Assembly: GCA_025769875.1 (NCBI GenBank)
Contig: JAGFNK010000037.1
Location: forward strand, 124,001 to 188,000
DNA length: 64,000 nucleotides
Source: Russula earlei
Lineage: Eukaryota > Basidiomycota > Agaricomycetes > Russulales > Russulaceae
Direction of reading: 5' to 3'
Positions 21,331-32,799 of this stretch are shown piece after piece (position 1 is the first letter of the stretch; the number at the start of each line of letters is the position of its first letter). The position numbers and the translations under genes were made by a program. The notes under the pieces are model-generated. The model was not told where the DNA came from, did not search any database, and was given only the letters and a program-made list of their open reading frames with translations.

Positions 21331-22158
21331 TGTTACGAACCAAGGCCAGATCCTGGCTGTAGATTGTCCTATTTCACTCAAGAGAGACCTCTCTCACTTT
21401 GCATTACCGACTCCCTTCCATTTTCTGGGCTATCCCTCCTACAGTACAAGATATCACTATTGCAAAGGCACTATAACACGACCAGGCACACGTTTCCTAA
21501 TCGGGTAATCATCGTGTGGCAGCCACATGGCCACCCAGCCACCAAGGACCTGAAACAGTGGCACAAACTCTTAGAAACTGTTGCATAAATCATCTGACAT
21601 CATCAAGGCTCCAATGACATCATGGCTGACTGAGCGACTCCACAGTGACCTCATAGGCTCACTAAGCGCTCCACAGTGACATCATAATGATGTCATCGCT
21701 CCACAATGATCAGTAATGCGCTCAGTAAGCCTAAAACTTGACACAAGCAAGTTTATGCCTCTAGTCCTATTGGATGGTACCAAAGAGTCTAGAATAGTCC
21801 CAGTTCTTTGTAATCGACCCTGTACACTGTATATAAGCCCCAATGAAGCATGGCAGTCGTCAGACTGTCCATTTGTGATACTCTCATCCTCCTGGGTACT
21901 CCCCTGCGACCGCTCAGTTTAAAGTCTACTCTCGTCTTCAAGGTACTCTTCAACAACCGCCTTATTTAAAGCCCCCCTCGCTACACTGGCCTCTAGTCTT
22001 CACCTTTGTCTCCTGCAACATCTACCAGTCCCCATCTGGTACCTCCTCGTCATTTGGCTCATCCTCCTGTTCAACGCTGCCTTCACCGCGTACCATCTGT
22101 TCCGACCCTTGCCCACCTGCTCCTGAGTCCTTAGTGATCAGCAGTACATGTCTTGACA
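21331..22158 (+). repeat. Solo LTR C1 in copia I, TSD CTGGG
   Basis: 828 bp, TGTTACGAACCAAGG to CATGTCTTGACA, flanked by CTGGG (21326-21330, 22159-22163). U3 has several TGACATCA-like sites and a TATATAAG box, then TCAGACTGTCCATTTGT, which is shared with family A. Confidence 0.93.
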
Positions 22159-22555
22159 CTGGGAGCTTGCTACTGACACAGCAGTCCATATTCACAATCA
22201 CACTCCTACACATGTTCTCCATTGGAACACACCTCACTCAGTCTGGACAGATGGACACGTTCCTGACATTTCCTATTTCTGCATCTTTGGATGTAAGGTG
22301 TACGTACACATGCCTGCTAACAAACGGAAGAAGCTTGATCAGAGATCAGTCAAGATAATTTTTGTTGGGTATGAGTCTGGATCTAAGGGTTACTGACTCT
22401 GGAATCATTCCACCCAAAAGCTATTCTTGTCACATGATGTCACTTTTGATGAGCGCATACTGCCTGCTAGGGGAGAACTTACTGACATTCCTCCTCCTGC
22501 ACAACCCTCGGTCTTCACAGGACCGGTTTCATTCACTGTCCCACTTCACTTTACC
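22159..22555 (+). pseudogene. Copia I: integrase C-terminal part
   Basis: Continues from 21330: ELATDTAVHIHNHTP in a shifted reading, then YFCIFGCKVYVHMPANKRKK, IFVGYESGSKGY and ILPARGELTDIPPPAQPSVF, all matching copy II. A TGA follows GSKGY. It ends at C2 without a TSD. Confidence 0.8.
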
Positions 22556-23381
22556 TGTTATGACCCAAGGCCAGGTCCTGGCGATATATTGTCCTATTTC
22601 ACTCAAGAGAGACCTCTCTCACTTTGCATTGCCAACTCATTTCCATTTCTTGGGCTACCCCTCCTACGGGGCAAGATATCGCTATTGCAAAGGCACTATA
22701 ACACGACCAGGCACCTGTTTCCTAATCGGGTAATCATCGCGTGGCAGCCACATGGCCACCCAGCCACCAAGAACCCGAAACAGTGGCACAAACTCCTACA
22801 AACTGTTGCATAACTCATCTGATGTCATCAAGGCTCCAATGACATCATGGCTGACTGAGCGACTCCACAGTGACCTCATAGGCTCACTAAGTGCTCCACA
22901 GTGACATCATAAGGATGTCATCGCTCCACAATGATCAGTAATATGCTCAGTAAGCCTGAAACCTGACACAAGCAAGTTTATGCCTCTGTAGTCCTATTGG
23001 ATGGTACCAAAGGGTCTAGAATAGTTCCAGTTCTTTGTCATCGACCCTGTACACTGTATATAAGCCCCAATGTAGCATGGCAGTTGTCAGACTGTCCATT
23101 TGTGATACTCTCATCCTCCTGGGTACTCCCTCACAACTGCTCAGTTTAAAGTCTACTCTCATCTTCAAGGTACTCTTCAATGACTGCCTTGGTTAAAGCC
23201 CCCTCACTACACTGGCCTCCAGTCTTTGCCTTTGTCTGCAACACGTACCAGTCCCCATCTGGTATCTCCTCATCATTTGGCTTGTCCTCCTGTTCAACGC
23301 CATTTACACTGTGTACTGTCTGTTCCGACCCTTGCCCACCTGCTCCTGAGTCCTTAGTGATCAGCAGTACATGTCTTGACA
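22556..23381 (+). repeat. LTR C2
   Basis: 826 bp, TGTTATGACCCAAGG to CATGTCTTGACA, closely similar to C1 and C4. TATATAAG is at 23057-23064 and AGACTGTCCA at 23089-23098. Confidence 0.9.
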
Positions 23382-23383
23382 TC

Positions 23384-23393
23384 TGGACAGTCT
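23384..23393 (+). promoter_or_regulatory. Putative self-complementary primer-binding site of family C
   Basis: TGGACAGTCT lies two bases after the LTR end and is the perfect reverse complement of AGACTGTCCA at 23089-23098, which is 32 nt downstream of the TATA box. This is the same layout as in G1 and again suggests self-priming. A 10-nt match could arise by chance, but its placement at both sites is specific. Confidence 0.5.
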
Positions 23394-24420
23394 CTCACCA
23401 TTCCTGTATTGACCAGCCAATGCTCAAGTGTCCACTCCCAACTCTCCCTGCGTCTTCCTTCTCCTCTCCAACCCACTCCATGCACTGCCCTTCGACTTCT
23501 CACTGTGGACCTCGACCTAGCTGACACATCCTCACCCCTCAGCATTCTGTACTCCCCAGAGGCCCCACCATCGTCCCCTGTCATCGCCCAGCCTATTCCA
23601 GGCAGCTTCATCCCTGTTGGCACCCCCCCCTCCAGCACAGAACGAGCAGCAGCAAGTGGACTGTCCTCCCTTGCCTGAAGGCTTCCTTGATCGCCCCCCT
23701 TGCACAGCATTCTGGTTCCACCCTCACCAGTACTTCATCCTCCCCAGCACCAATCATTCCCATGAGCAGTGGCGACCCCTCCATGATTTAAACCACCAAG
23801 ATTACTTGTCACACATCCCTACCACAGATCAGTTAGCTCTACCACAGATCAGTTAGCTCATTGCACCTTCACTGACACCTTCACAACCGCCTTTCGTGCA
23901 CGCATCATCCACACTTTTGCTGTGGAACCCTCCAACGCTGCCCTTGCCACTGAATCTAACCTCACCCCCTTTGTCATTTGTTCTAATGTTGGGATATACG
24001 CCCCAGATGCTGACTTCCCCTAAGACGCATTGCTTACATTTTTAATACCTCATTATTTAGGAAACTCCTTACCTTACCTGCTGTTTACCATCCTGCTTTT
24101 GAAGGCTCGTTCTGCCTCTCTATCATACATGATTTCTTGGACGGACGCTTAGCTTTCGCATATGGGTACTTACACTTTGAGGAGAACAGTAACCATGTAT
24201 CCCTATGTCACAACTCACCTTATACAGTCAACACCATATGATTCAACCCTCAGTTACTTCACTTCTGTTTCATGCCTCGTATTCCCACTAACCCTCTTGA
24301 AATAATAATCAAGAGGTACTGCCTTGAAACCATAGATCTTGTGCACGGTTCTTAAAAGTAAGAACCATCCTTGTAACGCGTCAATAAAGATCGAATAAAG
24401 TTTCCCCTTTTGTTTTAACT
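23394..24420 (+). pseudogene. Unrecognised decayed coding region of C element
   Basis: Translation shows protein-like stretches over several frames: FTTAFRARIIHTFAVEPSNA, SNVGIYAPDADF, and in another frame YIFNTSLFRKLLTLPAVYHP and FLDGRLAFAYGYLHFEENSN. A 20-bp duplication (CTACCACAGATCAGTTAG twice) lies at about 23820-23856. It could be the gag of family C, but I recognise no motif. Near 24380 there are two AATAAAG signals. Confidence 0.4.
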
Positions 24421-24499
24421 AAAATGTGCCATGAGAATACACCTTAGAAGAAGACAAAGAAGAAGACGCTATCACTAGACACGTCTTATGCCTAAATCA

Positions 24500-25820
24500 T
24501 TACTGAACTTGGGCCTTCACCGCATTTCCTGTCACCACTCTAACCAACCTACATGATGTACCAGGAATTGAACCACCCCATGAAGACTTCCCTCACCTTA
24601 TTGTCAAAGAATTCCTTGAAGTTTTACCAATCAGACATCTTCTAAGCCATGACAAACACGGATTATATCTAGAAACCCTTAGCTGACTCCTACCACCAGC
24701 ACAACAACAATTATTGTACTGGCAACTTGCTCAAGCAAAGAACATCCAAGGACAACCAGTTGATTATCAATCCCTACACTCCAGTGAATTGAACCTTTCG
24801 ACCAGGATCATCCAACCACATCACCATTTCATTGTTAATTCCTTAAGGACAGGGTATCACCTGTTTTACCTAGCCTGGACATACATCAGTTACTACTGCC
24901 TCACCGTCTAGTTCTACCACCTACGCCTCAACAGAATATAAAGGGAAAGCCAATCTTATGTCCAACTTGCTAATGTACCTGGGATACACAACACCTTTGA
25001 TTGGGAAACTAACTCTTGGGTATACAACACAGATTACAACCAACCTTGGGCAATCACCAGCCCAGATGCCTCATATACTGGTCTTCCTGCATACTACTCA
25101 GTCCCAGCAATTCTAGAAGTCTCAAGTCTTGTCCCTTGACCCCTCTCACCAATCCAGACCACTATTCCAACCAGCCAAGAATGTTGCTCTGCCAGTACAG
25201 AAAACACAGAGGCAAATCCCATGGACTACAAGGTGTAATTGCAAAACAGAATATTGCATGTGCAGTTTTTGTCCAGACATGCCCCCTACCCCTAATGGAA
25301 TTACCTTGTGGACCCCAGGCGACTATCACCTCCCTATTCAGTAAATCTGGCTCCTCAACACAGAAGATGAAGACGTGCATCTTCCCAACAACCCCCCAAG
25401 AGAGAAACAGTTCCCAACGCAAGAGGATTCCTTGTTGAAAGACCATTACCTCCTACCCCTCCTGACACTTACTTACCCTTGTTTACTAATTGTATTCCTA
25501 CCCCTGTTGTACCTATCCAACCCTATGCATCACCCCCTGTTGAATCCCCTGATAGTGCTGATCTTAAGAATACTGATTTACACTGCTACTTACCAGAACA
25601 ATCCTTCCTAGCATTAAACCTACCTACGCGTTCAAGGAGAGAGTTAATTGAATTCAAGAATTATTGCACCCAAGCTTGGCATCAACGACTGACACACTTT
25701 ATAGTTTACAAACATCCCATCAAAGAAATAAGTGACTTTGCCATCTCTCCAGCAGAATTCAAAGGATACCTGTGGAAAACCTGAGTAGTTTTAACACAAA
25801 GTAGCATCACTGAGGAATAC
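24500..25820 (+). pseudogene. Gypsy M: long N-terminal coding region upstream of gag
   Basis: Reads through several stops as protein-like sequence: PPHEDFPHLIVKEFLEVLPI, LLYWQLAQAKNIQGQPVDYQ, FDWETNSWVYNTDYNQPWAI and FALNL-type text up to ISDFAISPAEFKGYLWKT. It resembles the leader found before gag in G1 and J only in its position. No known domain is recognised. Confidence 0.45.
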
Positions 25821-26781
25821 TGTCATGAACCATTCTCCGGAGAGGGCCCTTGAAGGACCCTTCCTTATAGGAGGAAACCTGGTCTCTATGGTGTCACCCT
25901 GTTCACACGAGCAAAAGGGGTGAGTAGAGGTGTCCACAATATCGCGCGTGCATTGTTGCGCAAGCGATTCTCGGCACAATCAATATACAGCAAGCCCCAC
26001 TTAAAGGCAACCCTTCTAGCAATAAAAGACAGTATTAGGGCCTTCCTAAGGACCCTTTAGAACGACCCTAGGAGCTCTACAATAGGCACTAACCTAGTAT
26101 CAAAGGCCCTACAATGCGTTATTAGACCAACTCTAATAACTATAGAACGACTATAAGGCAATACTAAGGACCTTAATAGAAGTATTAGGGTCGACTCTGA
26201 GGACCCTAATAGAACTATATAAGGGCCTTATAAGATGACACTATTCCCTAACCAAACTACAAGTCCTCAAATGACCAGCCCTAAACTAACTAACAAGAAA
26301 TGAATCAGGTGCTTACACGTGCACTAAAGTAGTAAACACGTGGACAATGAAAGCTCTTACTCATCAAGAAGAGTCTTCTTACTCAGCAGCTTACTGAGCA
26401 TGACCGAGCATGCTCAGTAAGCGTCCTCCGACTTCTTACTCATCACTCTATTGTGCTTGATAACAAGGTTATGACTTGTTCCCTATTTAGCAGTTCTCTT
26501 GTAGTATATAAGCGCTCAATAAAGTAGCGGACAGTCCTCAGACTGTCCATTTGTTTACGGCACTCTCCAACCCTGGGATACTCCTTTAAGGACCGTCCCC
26601 TTGTGACTATCCTGGCCTCTTCCCTGCGTGATTGCTCAACTCTCACAGTAACAATACCTCTCTGGTATCTGTTACTACTCTGGACTCTACTTCTTGCCCA
26701 CGCAGTCTTAGACGTCTATCGACTCGTCTCCGAGCTTATCCCTCGCTCTTGAACTGGATAGTTCAACAGTGAGTCTTGACA
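25821..26781 (+). repeat. Solo LTR A4 in gypsy M, TSD AATAC
   Basis: 961 bp, TGTCATGAACC to GAGTCTTGACA, with AATAC at 25816-25820 and 26782-26786. CpG-rich stretches are largely kept, so it is a younger copy. Confidence 0.94.
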
Positions 26782-27006
26782 AATACTCCCAAATTCAATT
26801 AAAGAAACATCAAGGAAGACCCAACTCCATTCAACTGAAACCAGCCTACACCATAGCATATCCTTCGAACAATGGCCATTGGACCATAACCATTGTCTAA
26901 AAAACTTATGAGCACTAGAAGAGATATCACTGACGACAAAGAAAACTTAATCCCACTCCTATTTGAAAACCTCAGCTACGATACTGTAGATCACTGTTAC
27001 TGAGGA

Positions 27007-28240
27007 ATGTTTGCAGGGACATCTATTATCAATCATAGGAATCTCTCAGATACTTGGTTTTATGAAGACAACAATGATGAAGTTACCACCACCCAACTTA
27101 AAGCAGCAGCCCCAGGAGCAGAAAATGTCCAAGAATTCAACCCCTATAATTTCACAGGTCTCTTTCTAGATAAACCAGTCAAGTGGAGCCATTCCAGAAG
27201 ACATTGGGTTTACTAGAACAACAGAGAACTCGACTTCACTGCTAGAGCAACACAAGAAGTTACCACTGTCTTAGGCACTGCACTGAGCATTCAAAGCGCT
27301 ACTCCAGGACCTTCCACCCAACAAAATACTCAACAACCCACTCCTCATACAGTTAGCAACATACCACAAGCAGTCCCTCGAGCACTCACTCCAACAAGGA
27401 TCCAGTTACAAGGATCAGCTCCACCCATTGTTACAGTTGCAACAACCCAGAATCCCACAATGTCAAGCAATCCATGCCTTGTAGGCACAGCCCCAGAACC
27501 CTTTGATGGAAAGGCCGATAATGCAGAAGCCTTTTGGGCAGCTTTGGCCAACTATTACTACATCAATGGCAACTCCTTTACAGATGAAAGCAAGAAAGTT
27601 GCTGCTGCACTAACCCACTTTAAAGTAGGAACACCTGCCAGAGCATGGGCTAGGGAACAAACAACTACAGCCATGGCTCAAACTGTAGCAGATTATGGAT
27701 CTTGGGACAACTTCAAGAACGCCTTTGCTGACCATTTCATCCCTGCAGAAGCAGAACTAGCCTCCGCTAACACCATGCACACCTATTATCAAGCAAAGCT
27801 GCCATTTAATGAATGGTATCAGAAATGGTCACACCACGCATCACGAGCTACCACTGATGAAAGAACAAAGATGTACGCATTCAGAAAGAACATTAACCCA
27901 GCCATACATCAAAAGATATTGGGAATCACACCAACACCAACTACACTCGCAGCCCTTGTCAAAGCAGCAAGAGAATTTGACAATCTATTCCACCTATACA
28001 ATTCCACAGCCTTTCGAGGAGGACACTCTGTGCGTGCTCAAGGATTAAATACTCAGAGATCGGAAGATCCACTAGAAATTAACCTGTACCAAGGGGAACC
28101 CAACAAATGACCCTGGGATTCCAGAAGTGAAAGAAAACCACTCACAGATGCAGAAAAAGAATTTCAACGCAAGAACAACCTCTGTTATTACTGTGGAAAG
28201 AAGAACCATATGGCCAAGAATGTAGAGCAAAGAAAGCACA
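27007..28240 (+). pseudogene. gag: Gypsy M gag
   Basis: One frame runs from 27007 to 28110, broken only by a TAG at 27214-27216 after RRHWVY. The capsid part begins near 27460 (CLVGTAPEPFDGKADNAEAF, then WDNFKNAFADHFIPAEAELA and LAALVKAAREFDNLF). After the TGA at 28108 comes a knuckle-like NNLCYYCGKKNHMAKN in which the last Cys is lost. The upstream 27007-27459 piece is Pro/Thr/Gln-rich. Confidence 0.8.
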
Positions 28241-28423
28241 TCAAAGACAAGGTTCTCATCCCCAAACAGTCAGAGCTACAACCATCCAAGATGAAAACAT
28301 TGAACCTGCACAAGAAGAACATGTTCCTGTCACATCTTTGACAACTTGGAGAGAAACCCTTGCGGACTTGATCCTCTGCCCAAGATCTGCTCCTAAGGAT
28401 TTTTAATTGGACCCCCTTCTGCA

Positions 28424-29194
28424 TTGAGAAGGGATGTGGTCCAAATCAGTATGATACAAAGAGAAATCAATTACCCCAAAGTTTTTACCAAGAATATTCG
28501 CTCCCCATCCATTGCCTTAAAAGTTACTCTTGTGGGGAAAACAAGTGGCAAAGAAATTGGTGCAAGAGCCCTACTTGACAGTGGGGCAGAAGGAATGATA
28601 ATTCATGAATGATTCGCACAAAGACACCACCTACACCTCCAAACCATGACCAAACCATTGCCTGCACAAAATGTAGATGAAACACAAAATGCCAATGGAC
28701 TAATACACTTTAGCACTATCCAAAGACATTGCATTCAAGCACACACAGGCGCTACCCATGATGAACAAGCAGAATTCCTTGTCACTAGCATTGGAGATCA
28801 TGACATTATTCTAGGAACAGATTGGCTACAACACCATAACCCAGATATTGGTTGGGCAAATGATACAATCACGCTGAAGAATTGCCCCCAAACCTGCCTT
28901 ACCATGCATCTGAGTATAACCATTGCATCTGCATCTGGAACACGGAATTACCAAATACAAGTGCTTACTTTCCCCGAAGAAGAAGAACCCAAGTTTGCAA
29001 GCATTGCTGCACTAATCTTCCCAGATACCAAAGGATTATTGAACCGATGTGTGGATGAACAAATCTACAATGCTTTTAGACCAGGAACAATTAACATACA
29101 AGCAAAATCAACAACATCTACTAAGTTAGCAACATCTGAAACACCACAGAAGACACTAGATGAACTCATTCCTCCCCAATTCCTGAAATGGTGA
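28424..29194 (+). pseudogene. Gypsy M protease region
   Basis: GARALLDSGAEGMIIHE is a retropepsin active site (D-S-G). It is followed by a TGA, then IILGTDWLQHHNPDIGWAND, the usual second half of gypsy proteases, and LDELIPPQFLKW, the lead-in to reverse transcriptase. Confidence 0.85.
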
Positions 29195-29630
29195 AAGGTG
29201 TTTGATGAACAAGCTTCCCAATGCATTCCTGCTCACCAACCATGGGACCATGCAATCAATCTGAAACCAGGAGTCACCTGATGTGATTGTGGCATTTATT
29301 GACTTACTCCCAAAGAATTACAAGCCCTAAAAGAATATCTAGACAAACATTTGAAGACAGGCACTATTCATTACAGGGCCCTGAACACAGCAACTATCAA
29401 GGACGCATATCCATTACTGCTGATTCCTGAATTAAATAATCATGGAGCAAACCCTGGATGAAGTAGATGACAAGACACATAGGGTCCTGAAGACACTCCA
29501 AGCCCATGACTTATATTTAAAGCCAGAGAAATGTGCTTTTTGGCAAACCTGTATTAGTTACCTAGGCATCAATATCTCCCAAGGACAAATATCCATGGAC
29601 CAGGACAAGTTATTAATAAAAAAAAACCTA
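29195..29630 (+). pseudogene. Gypsy M reverse transcriptase fragments
   Basis: LKEYLDKHLKTGTIHYR and IKDAYPLLLIPE are N-terminal polymerase pieces. TLQAHDLYLKPEKCAFWQTC and SYLGINISQGQISMDQDKL come from after the catalytic site. The YxDD motif and its surroundings are deleted. Confidence 0.75.
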
Positions 29631-29751
29631 TTAGTTTATCATATATGCGATGTCACTTATATCACACTGGTCACACCAGTCACTCCCAGAAAATCCCGAA
29701 ATTCAAGTTCAAGTCTGAGGTTCAAGGAATTCTCGGTTGGTATCATGGGCC
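29630..29751 (+). repeat. Terminal fragment of MITE X
   Basis: From TATTAGTTTATC to CGGTTGGTATCATGGGCC it matches the right arm of X at 55135-55250. It joins gypsy M to copia II and may be a truncated X copy. Confidence 0.55.
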
Positions 29752-29753
29752 TT

Positions 29754-30233
29754 AATGTCTGCAATCAGTGAGAGTGAATTGCCTAAGATAGTGACATCAT
29801 TGACATAGAGGATAATGATTATGGTTCACCCCACATCTTGGTGATGATAAACCCCAGCATCTGAGTGCATGCATGTGAAGCTGAGCCCAGTGAGAACTCC
29901 ATGAAACTGCAAGTTCCATGCGCACGAGGCTTGTTTGAGGCCATAGAGAGCCTTCTTTAACCGACAGACTTTGTCTTTTTGGTCCAGAGTGATGAAACCT
30001 TGTGGTTGCTCCATGTAGATCTCTTCCTCCAGTGTGCCATTAAGGAACACCGACTTGACATCCATTTGATGTATCTCCCAATCCTCTAGCGTGGCCAATG
30101 CTAGGAGCAGTCTCAAAGACTCAAATCTGGCAACTGGTGAGAAAGTTTCATCATAATCAATCCCCTCCACTTTGGTGAACCCCTTTGTGGCTAAATGCAT
30201 GTGAAATCTACCATCAGATTTGCATGCAAACAC
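29754..30233 (-). pseudogene. Copia II reverse transcriptase (N-terminal half)
   Basis: DYDETFSPVARFESLRLLLA, WEIHQMDVKSVFLNGTLEEE and KALYGLKQASCAWN are standard copia polymerase motifs. The catalytic YVDD reads YVND near 29800, and a stop precedes it. The frame ends at the X fragment. Confidence 0.9.
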
Positions 30234-30236
30234 CCA

Positions 30237-31469
30237 TCAAGATTGCATCGGCTTATGGCCCGGCGGCAGATCTACAAGCTCCCAGGTAACATTCTTAGCA
30301 AGTGCATCAATTTCATATTGACACATGGCTCTCCATTGATCGGCAGAGTCCAAGGACATTGCTTCCTGAAATGTAGCCAGAGTGATCACCTCTGCCGTTG
30401 CTAATAGTGCTGTATGCAATAGGCGCCCCCCTGCATTTGTGTTAGAAGTGAGAAATCTAGGATTAGGATGCAGATTAGGGTGAAGATGCCTAGGTGAGGG
30501 TGGACATGGTGGACCAAAGGATGGTCCCGGCAATGCTGAGTGAGGCTGGTGCAAGTGGACTTGGTGCACAGGCTGAACGCAGCACGGTGGAGTATGTGGA
30601 ACAGGCTGAGTGGGAGGGGTAAGGTAAAGGGAATTAGGTGTATTGGGATCTAGTGGGGTTTCCGGAGGTGCAGGACTAAGTCTGCAGCCATCTGGTTTGT
30701 GTGGAAGTGGGGCAGTGAAAGAAACCGGTCCTGTGAAGACCAAGGGTTGTGCAGGAGGAGGAATGTCAGTAAGTTCTCCCCTAGCAGGCAGCATACGCTC
30801 ATTGAAAGTGACATCATGTGATAAGAACAGCTTTTGAATGGATTGATTCCAGAGTTAGTAACCCTTAGATCCAGACTCGTACCCAATGAAAATCATCTCG
30901 ACTGATCTCGGATCGAGCTTCTTCCGTTTGTTAGCAGGCATGTGTACATACACCTTACATCCAAAGATGCAGAAATAGGAAACGTCTGGAACTTGTCCAT
31001 CCATCCTGATGGAGTGAGGTGTGTTCCAATGGAGAATGCATATAGGAGTGTGATTGTAGATATGGACTGCTGTGTCAGTAGCAAGCTCCCAGAACCCCAG
31101 AGTAAGACCAGCACCATGTAGCATAGCACACATCTTGTCTTTGAGGGTCCGGTTCCATCTCTCCGCTATGCCATTCTGCTGTGGTGACCCTGGCATTGTC
31201 AATCTATGCTCAATTCCTTTTTGATCTAAGACCAATCTGAGGGCACCGGACAAGTACTCCACTCTGTGATCTGAGTGTAGTGCTTTGATCTTATTGTTGG
31301 TCTGGTTTTCTGACCACGCGAGATACTTTTTAAATGCATCAGCACACTGATCTTTAGTTTTGAGAAAGTACACTACCCCATAATGAGAGAAGTCATCAAT
31401 AAACATTGCCCAATAAGTTGTGCATTGGATAGACCAGGTCTGCATTGGACCGGCTAAGTCAGTATGCAC
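30237..31469 (-). pseudogene. Copia II integrase and linker
   Basis: MHTDLAGPMQTWSIQ and FIDDFSHYGVVYFLKTKDQ (first D), IKALHSDHRVEYLSGA (second D) and GSPQQNGIAERWNRTL (E) form the integrase core. A stop near 30855 separates it from the Pro-rich linker ILPARGELTDIPPPAQPLVF to DLPPGHKPMQS. Confidence 0.9.
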
Positions 31470-31517
31470 AATCTGTAGATGCCGATCCGATCACTTAGGT
31501 GAAGCCAGGAAAGGAAG

Positions 31518-32099
31518 TCATGTCTGTTTTCCCAGTTCACACCTGGGGCAAGGTGACTGATCATGATCTGCTGAACTAAGCAAGATTCCCTTGATGGAAT
31601 GAGCATATTTGATTAGTGCATGTGAGGACATATGTCCCATGTGCTGATGCCAGATGTTGAGCGGTAGCACCCCCGCTTGCACGTGTAGGGCTGGAGATGA
31701 GAAGTCAATATATAATAGGTTATTCTCCAGGTATCCTTGTGCGACTTTCCAATCTTTGTAGTAGATTTGGCATCTGTTCTGAGTAAAAGTGATATGTCCC
31801 CCCCTCTGGAGCAATGTGCTGACTGAGAAGTAATGTGCGTCAGCTTCCGGAACATGCATGACATCGGTGAGGGTTAATGGAAACTTCCCAATTCCTCCGG
31901 ATGGTAGGATGGATACAGATCTGGTCCCAATCTGCTTGATGATAGCATGACCTCCAAGGTTAACTGATCCGGTGGCCAGAGCATAGGTGATGAAGTTGGT
32001 CCGGAATGGACTGATGTGATGGGTAGCTCCTGAGTCAATCATCCAGCGCAATCTAGTCTCCGAGTAAAGGGAAATACGAATGTCATTTTCATCATCCAA
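31518..32099 (-). pseudogene. Copia II protease and integrase zinc finger
   Basis: WMIDSGATHHISPFRTNF is the protease site. HQHMGHMSSHALIKYAHS with CPRCELGKQT is the integrase HHCC finger. This 194-codon frame has no internal stop. Confidence 0.88.
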
Positions 32100-32797
32100 G
32101 ATCTCCGTAATAGTAGCAGTAGTCTCTACTATGTGCGCGTTGACCTTTCTGTTAGTGTCCGCGCCAGACTCTCTCTCTTTCTTTGCCTTCTCCTCCTCAT
32201 CCTTTTTCTTCTTCCAGCACTGAGGACTCTTGTGACCAGCTTTCTTGCAATAATAACATTTTATTTTGTTCTTATCATCCTGTTTCTTGACCAGAACAAC
32301 TTTGTTAAGAGAAGTGGAGGAGCCAGCCCAACAACTCTCTTCATTGAGAATGTGCTCCTGAATGGCTTTCGGGGAAAGCTTGTTTGGAAGATTAGAGCTG
32401 AGGATAGCTCATGTGAGACCAGAGTAGGAGCTGGGTAGTGCCTGAATTAGAGTGAGACTGAATTGGAGATCGGTGACAGGCATGTCATTGTTCTGAAGAG
32501 TGATCCTAGTATCATTCAATTTCTGTAGTTGTGGGAACATCAGGCTGGTGTCATCTAGATCAAAATGCATGAGGGTGGTCCAAGAGTTATGTAGAGACAT
32601 AGGTCTGATGCCAATGCAAGTAATCTTAAGTTGTTCCCACTTGAGTTTACAGGTGCCGAACTTGGTGTTATCGCTTATCTCTGCATATATGTCTTTCTGG
32701 AGATGGAGCTGGAAGACACCTAACAGTATGTCTTCTTCAATGTCCCAAGTGCTATCTCCAGAGGGCTTTGTATTGATAAGATGATGCTGGAAACCAT
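32100..32797 (-). pseudogene. Copia II gag, main part
   Basis: TWDIEEDILLGVFQLHLQKD, KWEQLKITCIGIRPM and YYCKKAGHKSPQCWKKK (a CCHC knuckle) on the minus strand. It is broken by a TGA after SSYSGLT. It continues past E1 to the ATG at 37030. Confidence 0.82.
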
Positions 32798-32799
32798 TA

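Larger units (their letters stand above)
18415..22555 (+). mobile_element. Ty1/copia copy I, internal region, split by A3, G2 and C1
   Basis: Plus-strand copia polyprotein pieces at 18415-19077, 20009-20116, 20747-21330 and 22159-22555. Removing the three solo LTRs and one copy of each TSD restores the order zinc knuckle, protease, integrase. It is the same family as minus-strand copy II (29752-37750). No LTR of its own is present: the left end joins unclassified DNA at about 18415 and the right end joins C2. Confidence 0.85.
22556..24420 (+). mobile_element. C-family element start: 5' LTR C2 plus remnant internal region
   Basis: C2 differs from C1, C3 and C4 in lacking a TSD (TTACC left, TCTGG right), and it is followed by a plausible primer-binding site. 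It is therefore best read as the 5' LTR of an element whose 3' half was lost. The internal part holds decayed coding sequence. Confidence 0.6.
24421..29630 (+). mobile_element. Gypsy M, decayed, with A4 inside
   Basis: Plus-strand gypsy element with an N-terminal region, gag, protease and a heavily deleted reverse transcriptase. LTRs were not identified. The right end meets a MITE-X fragment at about 29630. Removing A4 joins the two halves. Confidence 0.75.
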
